Of a stretch of DNA of 17,418 bases, positions 7,273 through 13,583 are shown piece after piece. The notes beneath the pieces were generated by a model, which worked only from the letters and a program-made list of their open reading frames with translations, made no database searches and had not been told where the DNA came from. The DNA lies in the NCBI GenBank assembly GCA_964415245.1, contig CAYQAJ010000094.1, forward strand, positions 1-17,418, in the 5' to 3' direction. A program made the translations under genes and the position numbers. The DNA comes from CAYQAJ01 sp964415245. Lineage in GTDB: Bacteria; Planctomycetota; Planctomycetia; Pirellulales; Pirellulaceae. Positions within the stretch are counted from its first letter, which is position 1; every line of letters begins with the position of its first letter.

Positions 7273-7815
7273 ATGAAGCTGCATGCCACCACGATTCTCA
7301 CGGTTCGGCACAAGGGGCGCGTCGCCATGGGGGGCGATGGGCAAGTGACTCTCGGCAGCGCGGTTGTGAAGGCCGACGCCAACAAGATCCGCCGCCTGGC
7401 CGAGGGGAGCGTAATCTGCGGCTTCGCCGGCGGCAGCGCCGACGCTTTTGCCTTGCTCGATCGCTTTGAAGCCAAGCTGAAAGACTACCCGGCCAACGTG
7501 CCTCGCGCCGCCATCGAGCTGGCCAAGGAGTGGCGGACCGATCGCGCGCTGCGGCGGCTCGAAGCGCTGTTGGCCGTGTGCGACACCCGCTGCACGCTGC
7601 TGGTGAGCGGCACCGGCGACGTGATCCAGCCAAGTGACGGAATCGTGGGAATCGGCTCGGGCGGAAGCTATGCCCAAGCCGCGGCCCGCGCTCTGATCGC
7701 GCATTCCAGCCTCACCGCCAGCGAGATCGTCCGCGCGTCGCTCGAAATCGCCGCCGGAATCGACATCTACACCAATACCAACATTGTGGTCGAGGAACTC
7801 GAGTGCCCAAACTGA
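7273..7815 (+). CDS. hslV: ATP-dependent protease subunit HslV (ClpQ)
   Basis: Peptidase subunit of the HslVU protease, a double-hexamer threonine protease of the cytoplasm; 180 residues, as expected. The start MKLHATTILTVRHKG was chosen over an in-frame ATG at 7228 because it puts the conserved HATTI at the N-terminus. The likely catalytic residue is Thr6, exposed after loss of MKLHA. GDGQVTLG, the GFAGGSADAF stretch and GIGSGGSYAQAAARAL are family hallmarks. Its stop overlaps the start of hslU by 13 nt, so the two are translated from one message. No heat-shock promoter or CIRCE-like operator was seen upstream. Confidence 0.96.
   Translation: MKLHATTILTVRHKGRVAMGGDGQVTLGSAVVKADANKIRRLAEGSVICGFAGGSADAFALLDRFEAKLKDYPANVPRAAIELAKEWRTDRALRRLEALLAVCDTRCTLLVSGTGDVIQPSDGIVGIGSGGSYAQAAARALIAHSSLTASEIVRASLEIAAGIDIYTNTNIVVEELECPN
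7793..7796 (+). promoter_or_regulatory. Ribosome binding site AGGA for hslU, inside hslV
   Basis: AGGA stands 6 nt ahead of the GTG at 7803, within the last codons of hslV. It supports the GTG start and coupled translation of the pair. Confidence 0.65.
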
Positions 7816-9188
7816 TCCGCGGCCCGGTCGAAAGCCCCGTACCAACGCGCGACCTGACTCCCAGTCAGATCGTGGAAGAGCTCGATCGCTATATCGTCGG
7901 CCAGCGCGACGCCAAGCGCTCGGTGGCGATCGCCATACGCAACCGCTGGCGGCGGCAGCGTCTGCCCGAGGAGATGCGGCAGGAAGTCGCCCCCAAGAAC
8001 ATCCTCATGATCGGCCCGACCGGCGTCGGCAAGACCGAGATCGCTCGCCGCCTGGCGAAGCTGACCGGCGCCCCGTTCATCAAGGTCGAGGCCACCAAGT
8101 ACACCGAGGTGGGCTACTACGGCCGCGACGTGGAGAGCATGGTGCGGGAGTTGGTCGAGAACGCCATCGGCATCGTCCGCGAGTCGGAGCGCAAAAACGT
8201 CGAACAGGAAGCCCAGCGGCGGGCCGAGGATCGCCTGCTCGAATTGCTCGTGCCCAAGCCGCCGCACTTCGGCTCCTCGGCCGGTGACGACGCCGACGCC
8301 GACGCGCAGCAGCAACACGAGCGAACCCGTGCCAAAATGCGGGCTATGCTGCTGGCCGGAGAGCTGGACCAGCGGAAGGTCGAGTTGACGGTTGAGCACA
8401 AGGCGGCGCCGGTCGTGTTCAGCGGGATGGGCTTGGAGCAAATGGACTTCGATCTTCAAGGTGTGTTCGAGAAGATTCTGCCCAAGCAGAGCGCCCGTCG
8501 CGAGCTGAGCGTGGCTGAGGCCCGGCAGGTGCTGTTCGAGCAGGAGTGCGAGGCCCTGCTCGACCCGGAAAAGATCCACGGGGCTGCGATCCAGTTGGCC
8601 GAGGACGTGGGGATCATTTTTCTGGACGAAATGGACAAGATCGTAGCCAGCGACGGCAAAGGGGCCGACGTTTCCCGCCAGGGTGTGCAGCGCGATTTGC
8701 TACCCATTGTCGAAGGTACGAACGTGCAGACCAAGTACGGCTACGTGCGGACCGACCACATCCTGTTCGTGGCGGCCGGGGCCTTTCACCGTAACAGCCC
8801 GAGCGAACTGATGCCGGAATTGCAGGGCCGCTTCCCCATTCGCGTGGAGCTATCGGACCTGACGAAGGACGATTTCATTCGCATTCTCACCGAGCCGCAG
8901 AACTCGCTCACGCGACAATATGTCGCACTGTTGGAAACCGAGGGCGTCAAGCTCGATTTCAGCGAGGACGCGATCGAAGCGCTGGCCTCGTTCGCGTACA
9001 AGGTGAACCAGTCGACGCAGAACATCGGGGCCCGACGGCTGTATACGATTTTGGAGCGGATGCTCGAAGAGCTGAGCTTCGAGGCGCCCGACATGAAGAT
9101 GGGGAGCGTTTCGATCAACGCGGCCTACGTGAACGAGCGGCTCAAAGAAGTGACCGAGAGCGAAGACCTGAGTCGGTTCATCCTGTAA
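7803..9188 (+). CDS. hslU: ATP-dependent protease ATPase subunit HslU (ClpY)
   Basis: AAA+ unfoldase that feeds substrates to HslV; 461 residues, near the usual family length. Walker A GPTGVGKT is at 71-78 and Walker B IIFLDEMD at 271-278. The Glu/Arg-rich stretch between them (about 115-240) is the substrate-handling I domain, and the AAA+ lid follows. The C-terminus SEDLSRFIL is the tail that docks between HslV subunits. The start is GTG, overlapping hslV by 13 nt. The last base of its TAA is also the first base of the downstream palindromic element. Confidence 0.97.
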   Translation: MPKLIRGPVESPVPTRDLTPSQIVEELDRYIVGQRDAKRSVAIAIRNRWRRQRLPEEMRQEVAPKNILMIGPTGVGKTEIARRLAKLTGAPFIKVEATKYTEVGYYGRDVESMVRELVENAIGIVRESERKNVEQEAQRRAEDRLLELLVPKPPHFGSSAGDDADADAQQQHERTRAKMRAMLLAGELDQRKVELTVEHKAAPVVFSGMGLEQMDFDLQGVFEKILPKQSARRELSVAEARQVLFEQECEALLDPEKIHGAAIQLAEDVGIIFLDEMDKIVASDGKGADVSRQGVQRDLLPIVEGTNVQTKYGYVRTDHILFVAAGAFHRNSPSELMPELQGRFPIRVELSDLTKDDFIRILTEPQNSLTRQYVALLETEGVKLDFSEDAIEALASFAYKVNQSTQNIGARRLYTILERMLEELSFEAPDMKMGSVSINAAYVNERLKEVTESEDLSRFIL

Positions 9189-9352
9189 ATGACCAATAAC
9201 CAAATCCAAATGACCAATCAGCCCGCAGGGGCGGGCAAGCTCCAAATCCCAAATAACAAATCCCAAACAATTTCCAAATTCAAACAGCCCAAGGATCAAA
9301 CAAGGAGCGTGCATTCGGCCCATTGGTCATTTGGGCTTGGTCATTGGTCATT
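9188..9352. repeat. Palindromic intergenic element with 31-bp inverted arms
   Basis: Left arm 9188-9218 and right arm 9322-9352 are reverse complements at 28 of 31 positions. Each arm is itself bounded by two copies of AATGACCAAT or its complement. The centre is AC-rich on the plus strand, with several CCAAATCCC-like units. It can fold into one long stem-loop in the hslU message and may act as its 3' end. It resembles AATGACCAAT-type repeats I remember from planctomycete genomes, which I cannot verify here. No coding capacity: a frame can be read through it but has no family features. Confidence 0.85.
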
Positions 9353-9389
9353 GACGCGCGGGTCGGTTGATTGCCTCGCAGGTATCGGG

Positions 9390-10340
9390 CTAGCAGCACG
9401 GGTTTTTCCCGCAGCACTCGCCCGCCGGCTTCGCAATCTGTAGCGCCTGGCCCCTCTCCGCAATTCCTCGCTTGTGGGCCTGAACGGTCACGCTGCGGAA
9501 TTCGATTCCCTCCACCGTGGTCCACGGTTCGTCTTGCCGGGCGATAATCGCCACGTCGGCAAAGCCCGCTGCCTCGAACGCCCGAATCAGCCCTCGCTCC
9601 GTAAAGGCGCCGCTGACGCAGCCCGACCAAAGCTCGGGATCACGCTGCAGGTGCAGGGGCACGTCGCGATCGCTGACAACGTCGCTGATCACGGCCCTTC
9701 CTCCGCCGCGCAGCACGCGGTGCAATTCGGCGAAGAGCTGGTTGCGGTCTTCCGGCGTCACGAGGTTGAGCACGCAGTTGGAGATGACCACGTCGATCGA
9801 CTCATCGGCGATCATCGGCTCGGTGCGGCGAAGCTGCTCGGCATGCCGCTGAGCGTTGGTCCAAGAGACGGCGTCGTTGGCCGGCCGCTCGCGGAGGTAG
9901 TTTTCGAATCGCTCCAGATCGAGCGCCAGGTCCTGGATGCGCCCCTTGTGAAACACGACGTTGTCGTAACCGATGCGGCGCGAGATCTCCTCACGATACT
10001 TGCGGGCCAAGGCGAGCATGTCGTCGTTCATGTCGACGCCGATCACCCGCCCGCGTTCGCCCACGATTTGCGCGGCGACGTAGCAGGTCTTTCCGCCGCC
10101 GGAGCCGAGATCGAGAACGGTCTCTCCCTCGGCGACATAGCGCGAGGGATCGCCGCAGCCGTAGTCGCGCTCGACGAGCTCGCGGGGCAGTACGTCGAGA
10201 AACCGGACATCGTACTCGACAGCGCAGCACAATTCTGACTGTTGCGATTGCGAGGCAGCGGAATAGCGCGTCCGCACGGCGTGCTCCACGTCAAAGGATT
10301 TCGGCTCGAAACGACCGCCCGCCCTCAATTCGTCGTTCAT
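9390..10340 (-). CDS. arsM: ArsM-type arsenite S-adenosylmethionine methyltransferase
   Basis: Predicted cytosolic methyltransferase of 316 residues that would methylate As(III). The SAM-binding motif VLDLGSGGGKTCYVAA is at 75-90 and GVDMND follows as the acidic loop. The three cysteines known as As(III) ligands in ArsM are present in family context: C62 in DYGCGDP, C189 in ISNCVLNL and C241 in WSGCVSGA. A further CC pair is at 38-39, and the protein ends ECCGKNPCC, giving ten cysteines in all. An insert of about 25 residues lies between C62 and C189 compared with the algal enzyme. A GGGAG 6 nt before the ATG fixes the start. It stands alone with no other ars gene in the window. A related methyltransferase acting on another thiophilic substrate is the main alternative. 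Confidence 0.87.
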   Translation of the reverse strand: MNDELRAGGRFEPKSFDVEHAVRTRYSAASQSQQSELCCAVEYDVRFLDVLPRELVERDYGCGDPSRYVAEGETVLDLGSGGGKTCYVAAQIVGERGRVIGVDMNDDMLALARKYREEISRRIGYDNVVFHKGRIQDLALDLERFENYLRERPANDAVSWTNAQRHAEQLRRTEPMIADESIDVVISNCVLNLVTPEDRNQLFAELHRVLRGGGRAVISDVVSDRDVPLHLQRDPELWSGCVSGAFTERGLIRAFEAAGFADVAIIARQDEPWTTVEGIEFRSVTVQAHKRGIAERGQALQIAKPAGECCGKNPCC

Positions 10341-10346
10341 CGATGG

Positions 10347-10352
10347 CTCCCT
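10347..10352 (-). promoter_or_regulatory. Ribosome binding site AGGGAG for arsM
   Basis: AGGGAG on the minus strand is 6 nt from the ATG at 10340, an ideal distance, and confirms that start. Confidence 0.7.
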
Positions 10353-10449
10353 GGGTAGCTACTGGTTGCTGTCTGACCGTTTCGCTCCCTCACGAATCGC
10401 CTGCATAGTGACATCGTATTGGCCGAAGGCAAGGGGGATTGTGTGATAA

Positions 10450-10477
10450 AGTCGCCTCTCGCTCCGCGGGAGGGCGT
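10450..10477 (+). repeat. REP-like hairpin copy A
   Basis: A 28-bp unit with the core CCTCTCG-CTCCG-CGGGAGG, beginning AGTCG and ending GGGCGT. It differs from copies B and D at one base in the stem. It is in inverted orientation to copy B, 57 bp away. Confidence 0.85.
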
Positions 10478-10534
10478 GCGCTACGAGGGCGAAGCAAAAC
10501 CCACGAAGCGAAACACGACAAATCAGATGCAAAC

Positions 10535-10562
10535 ACGCCCTCTCGCGGAGCGAGAGGCGACT
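10535..10562 (-). repeat. REP-like hairpin copy B
   Basis: Reverse-oriented 28-bp unit, identical to copy D. The match to A and D continues for two more bases (AAAGTCGCC on the unit's own strand). It ends 30 bp from the transposase stop codon; a second GCGACTTT follows right after it. Confidence 0.87.
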
Positions 10563-10592
10563 TTGAGCGACTTTGCGCGAATCGCCCCGTTT

Positions 10593-11243
10593 TTAGTCGG
10601 CGAGTCGTCGGTAGTAGTACTCGCCCGGCTTCAAGCCGAACTTGCGCGGGTTGTCGGCAATGTATTGCCTAAGTTTCTCGTACTGCTCCGGGCTGCGAAC
10701 GAGGTAATCGAACGGCTCTTTCTGCCAAAAGCTTCCCTTCTCGCCAATCGCCCGGTTGATTTGAAACGCCGTGTAATGCAGCCACGACGCGCATTGGTTT
10801 TTCATCGCTTCGGCTGTCTGAAAGGCGGCCAGCAGGTGCACGTGATTGGGCATCACGACGAAGTCGCCCATACGGTAGCGTTGCCCGTCGAAGTGCAGGA
10901 GTGAATCGGCAACGATCTTCGCCAATTCCGGCCGTCGGAGCAAGCATCGACCGTGACACGTGTCCAGGAACTCCTCTCGGCAACGATTGAAGGTGATGCC
11001 AAACTCCGTCCGCTCCTTGACCGTAAGCTTGGGGATAACGACCGACCAGTGCGCGCTATTGTCGTGGCCGCGGCGGCGAAGCCAATCCTTTTTCTCTCGC
11101 TCCCAGCGATCGATTGTCTCGCGAGGGATCGAGTCGCTTGTTCGAAAGGTAATGAAGACCGCCGCTCCCGCCTGCGACCAGTGCGGACGACAATGCTCGT
11201 AGATGATCAACTCGCCGTTGGGATCGAAGGGTTCACCCAGCAT
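10593..11243 (-). CDS. REP-associated tyrosine transposase (Y1/HUH family, TnpA_REP)
   Basis: 216 residues, DNA single-strand transferase of the Y1 HUH class. The HUH motif is H134-V-H136 in VVMPNHVHLL. The C-terminal SPEQYEKLRQYIADNPRKFGL carries the YIxxNP box of the family, with Y188 or Y194 as the likely nucleophile. The N-terminal part (AAVFITFRTSDSIP) is the usual first strand region. The start ATG has GGGAG 7 nt upstream. The reading frame is intact with no stop or shift, so the enzyme could still be active. It is flanked on both sides by inverted pairs of the same short palindrome, the expected substrate. Confidence 0.92.
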   Translation of the reverse strand: MLGEPFDPNGELIIYEHCRPHWSQAGAAVFITFRTSDSIPRETIDRWEREKKDWLRRRGHDNSAHWSVVIPKLTVKERTEFGITFNRCREEFLDTCHGRCLLRRPELAKIVADSLLHFDGQRYRMGDFVVMPNHVHLLAAFQTAEAMKNQCASWLHYTAFQINRAIGEKGSFWQKEPFDYLVRSPEQYEKLRQYIADNPRKFGLKPGEYYYRRLAD

Positions 11244-11250
11244 GGTCGTG

Positions 11251-11255
11251 CTCCC
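11251..11255 (-). promoter_or_regulatory. Ribosome binding site GGGAG for the transposase
   Basis: GGGAG on the minus strand lies 7 nt ahead of the ATG at 11243 and supports that start. Confidence 0.65.
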
Positions 11256-11274
11256 TGTGCGGTACCACCGTCAT

Positions 11275-11302
11275 TGTCGCCTCTCGCTCCGCGAGAGGGC
11301 GT
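11275..11302 (+). repeat. REP-like hairpin copy C
   Basis: Forward-oriented 28-bp unit with stem CCTCTCG/CGAGAGG and loop CTCCG. It matches copies B and D except for its first base. It lies 31 bp upstream of the transposase start. Confidence 0.87.
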
Positions 11303-11337
11303 GCTTTCGCGGATCGAACAGCGCTGAGCGAGGTGCG

Positions 11338-11365
11338 ACGCCCTCTCGCGGAGCGAGAGGCGACT
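11338..11365 (-). repeat. REP-like hairpin copy D
   Basis: Reverse-oriented 28-bp unit, identical to copy B, 35 bp from copy C. It lies in the leader region of the xdhC-like gene. Confidence 0.87.
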
Positions 11366-11497
11366 TTCATTGCGTCGCTCTGGCGACGGGCCATCATGCC
11401 GTATAAGATCAACCATAGGCATATCATTTGGCCGAGCCATTGTAACTATCCACAGTCCGTGCATCGCGCCCCTTCCTATACCGGCACGAATCCAGTC

Positions 11498-12583
11498 ATG
11501 CAAGCGCTTGTACAAGAACTTGTCGAAGCCATCCGCGCGGGGCGGCCGGTGGCCTACTGCCGGCTGGTTGAGACGCGCGGGTCGACCCCACAAAAGGCCG
11601 GGGCGATGATGCTCGTCTATCCCGATGGCTCCCAGGCGGGCACGTTGGGGGGCGGTTGCGTCGAGGCCGAGGTGAAGCGCCGCGCGCTGGCCGTGCTGGC
11701 CGAGGGACGGACCGAGATCGCTCGCTTCAACCTCGACAGCGATTACGGCTGGGACGACGGTCTGATCTGCGGCGGGCGGATGCAAGTGCTGCTCGAGCCG
11801 GTCGGGCACAATGGGCCGAGCCCCTACTTCGAAAAGCTGGCGGAGTTTGCGGCCAGCGGCACCGGATGCACCGAGGCCGTGGTGTTCGACGCGACAACAA
11901 ACGGGCTCGAAGCCACTGCCAGTTATCTGTTCGACGGCGAGGACCAGCTCGCGTCCGCGCTGCGGGTAAATGGGGACACGGCCGACGTTCCCTCGGTCGT
12001 GCAAAAGAATCTTCAGCCGGTTCACGAGCGGCCGCGCCCTTATGCCGCCGGCGGCATCGCGTTTCTTCCGCTGTTGCCGCGATGCCGATTGCTCATTGTG
12101 GGGGGAGGACACGTCGGCAAGGCGGTGGCCGATCTGGCGGCGGAGCTCGATTTCGACTTGTGGGTCGCCGACGACCGGCCCGAATACGTGAGCGCCGAAC
12201 GATTCCCCAGCGCGCAGCAGCGAATCTCGGGCAACCTGGCCGAACTGCTTCCGGGAATCGACGTGTCGCCCAACACGTATTGCCTGATTGTCACGCGGGG
12301 ACACAACCACGACGAAGAGGCGCTCTACCACCTGGTGAATCGCGGTGCGCGGTACGTGGGCCTCATCGGCAGCCGCCGCAAGATCAAGCTGATTTACGAT
12401 GATCTGTTGAACGAGGGAGTCTCGGCCGAGGCACTGGCCAGGGTGTACGCCCCGCTGGGAATCGATATCGGCTCGCAAACCGTGCCCGAAATCGCGGTAA
12501 GCATTTGCGCGGAGCTGGTGGCACATCGCAATCGCGGCGGCGTGGTGCCGGGGCGACCAGCCGGCGTTTCGCCGAGCGCATAG
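11498..12583 (+). CDS. XdhC/CoxI-family molybdenum hydroxylase maturation factor
   Basis: 361 residues. XdhC proteins bind molybdenum cofactor, help its sulfuration and insert it into xanthine dehydrogenase-type enzymes. The N-terminal XdhC/CoxI domain shows ETRGSTPQKAGAMMLV (25-40), the Gly-rich GTLGGGCVEAEV (48-59) and LICGGRMQVLLEP (89-101). The C-terminal Rossmann domain begins near residue 198 with LLIVGGGHVGKAV and includes RGHNHDEEAL and YVGLIGSRRK. The frame is open upstream to 11333, but that part runs through a REP repeat; MQALVQELVEAI is the family-like start. No clear ribosome site precedes it. The next gene starts 12 nt after its stop. Confidence 0.93.
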   Translation: MQALVQELVEAIRAGRPVAYCRLVETRGSTPQKAGAMMLVYPDGSQAGTLGGGCVEAEVKRRALAVLAEGRTEIARFNLDSDYGWDDGLICGGRMQVLLEPVGHNGPSPYFEKLAEFAASGTGCTEAVVFDATTNGLEATASYLFDGEDQLASALRVNGDTADVPSVVQKNLQPVHERPRPYAAGGIAFLPLLPRCRLLIVGGGHVGKAVADLAAELDFDLWVADDRPEYVSAERFPSAQQRISGNLAELLPGIDVSPNTYCLIVTRGHNHDEEALYHLVNRGARYVGLIGSRRKIKLIYDDLLNEGVSAEALARVYAPLGIDIGSQTVPEIAVSICAELVAHRNRGGVVPGRPAGVSPSA

Positions 12584-12595
12584 CGGGACATTCTC

Positions 12596-13264
12596 GTGCG
12601 CAGCTTCGCCATCATTCCCGCCGCCGGCCACAGCGCTCGCATGGGTCGGCCCAAGCTGCTGCTGCCGTGGGGCAGGGGCACGGTGATCGAGAGCGTATTG
12701 GCCGCCTGGTGCGCCAGCCACGTCGACGGAATTGTGGCGGTGGTCCGAAGCGACGATGGGCAACTGGCCGACGTCTGTCACCGTGCCGGTGCCGAGGTGG
12801 CCGTGCCCGAGACGCCCCCGCCCGAAATGAAGGACTCGGTGGCGGCGGGCTTAGCGTACATCCAGAAAAGATTTGCCCCCGATGCGGATGACGCCTGGTT
12901 ATTGGCGCCCGCCGATATGCCGACACTTTCGCCCCAGGTAATCGACCGACTGTTGGCGGAGCATGCCGAGGCGGTGCGGGCGGCGAAATCGACACGCGAA
13001 AGGGGGACCGCGAAACCGGCAAGCGAGGGGCGCGACTCGCCGGGTAGGGCGACGATACTTGTGGCTACGTTTCAAGGGAAGCGAGGCCACCCCGTTCTCT
13101 TTCCCTGGGTATTGGCGCAACAGGTGCCGCTGCTTGTGCCGCACGAGGGCGTCAACGCGCTTCTAGCGCGATACTGCGTCCGTGAAGTCGCGTGCGGCGA
13201 CGCCTCGATCCTCGACGACCTGGACACTCCCGCAGAATACCGCCGCCAACGCCCGCCTCCGTAG
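12596..13264 (+). CDS. MocA/MobA-like nucleotidyltransferase (molybdenum cofactor cytidylyl- or guanylyltransferase)
   Basis: 222 residues, predicted to attach a nucleotide to molybdopterin. The NTP-binding loop IPAAGHSARMGRPKLLLPWG fills residues 7-26. LLAPADMPTLSP (103-114) supplies the metal-binding D107, and RGHPVLFP is at 163-170. Its placement right behind an XdhC gene favours the MocA branch, which makes the cytosine dinucleotide cofactor for hydroxylases of the xanthine dehydrogenase family. The start is GTG with only a weak GGGA upstream. A polar stretch at 130-152 (AAKSTRERGTAKPASEGRD) is longer than I expect and may be a surface loop. The stop codon lies inside the first unit of a tandem repeat. 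Confidence 0.9.
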   Translation: MRSFAIIPAAGHSARMGRPKLLLPWGRGTVIESVLAAWCASHVDGIVAVVRSDDGQLADVCHRAGAEVAVPETPPPEMKDSVAAGLAYIQKRFAPDADDAWLLAPADMPTLSPQVIDRLLAEHAEAVRAAKSTRERGTAKPASEGRDSPGRATILVATFQGKRGHPVLFPWVLAQQVPLLVPHEGVNALLARYCVREVACGDASILDDLDTPAEYRRQRPPP

Positions 13265-13381
13265 CGCCCACATTCATTCGGCGCCGCGCCCAATAGCCGC
13301 CACATTCATTTGGGGCCGCGCCCGATAGCCGCCACATTCATTTGGGGCTGCGCCGGATAGCCGCCGCATTCATGTGGCGCG
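13261..13381. repeat. 32-bp tandem repeat, three full units and one partial
   Basis: Units start at 13261, 13293, 13325 and 13357; the fourth stops after about 25 bp. The common core is ATAGCCGCCACATTCATT followed by GGGGC and a GCGCC-type end; units two and three differ at only two positions. The first unit begins 1 bp before the mocA TAG. There are no spacers, so this is not a CRISPR. On the minus strand the unit contains ATGAATGTGGCGGCTAT, but 32 is not a multiple of three so no repeated peptide frame is kept. Confidence 0.88.
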
Positions 13382-13583
13382 TCCGTGCCAGTACGATGCC
13401 CGGTCAACCCGTCGGCCGGTCCAGCCCGTGCAACCGTTACAGCCACGACTCGTCGTTACCTCCTACGCCGCGCACGTTCGGGCAGTGACCTAGGTTTGTA
13501 GTAACCGCCGGCGGAGGCATGGTTTGGCCTGACTGCCGGCGCCGCGGTCCTGCCGACGTCCTGCCGCCCGAGGCCTTCGACCC
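13382..13583. other. Spacer between tandem repeat and HD-GYP gene; no gene seen
   Basis: About 200 bp without a supported coding frame, RNA gene or clear promoter. A short frame starting at 13519 overlaps the HD-GYP gene out of phase and is not believable. Together with the tandem repeat this makes a 319-bp non-coding interval. Confidence 0.6.

Larger units (their letters stand above)
10450..11365. mobile_element. RAYT transposase flanked by two inverted pairs of REP-like repeats
   Basis: The unit consists of repeat pair A/B, the transposase gene, and repeat pair C/D. Both pairs are arranged head-to-head in the same order (forward then reverse), giving BIME-like structures on both sides of the gene. 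REP-associated tyrosine transposases are known to sit beside such palindromes, which they bind and mobilise; here all four copies and an apparently intact enzyme are seen together. No target-site duplication was identified. Confidence 0.8.

Noticed and set aside
9189..9443. Short plus frame through the palindromic element after hslU
   Set aside because: Its sequence is only the translation of AATGACCAAT-type repeats and overlaps the arsM 3' end antisense.
10419..10904. Plus frame spanning REP copies A and B
   Set aside because: It crosses two palindromic repeats and lies opposite the transposase; no ribosome site or family features.
11207..12781. Long minus-strand frame opposite the XdhC gene
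   Set aside because: Low-complexity, His/Arg-rich product that runs through REP copies and opposite conserved XdhC motifs; explained by codon bias of the real gene.
13152..13337. Minus-strand peptides starting MWRLxGAAPNECG from the 32-bp units
   Set aside because: The unit length is not a multiple of three, so the frame shifts in every unit, and no ribosome site precedes them.
13261..13381. Possible CRISPR array
   Set aside because: Units abut without spacers and the unit number is under four; this is a plain tandem repeat.
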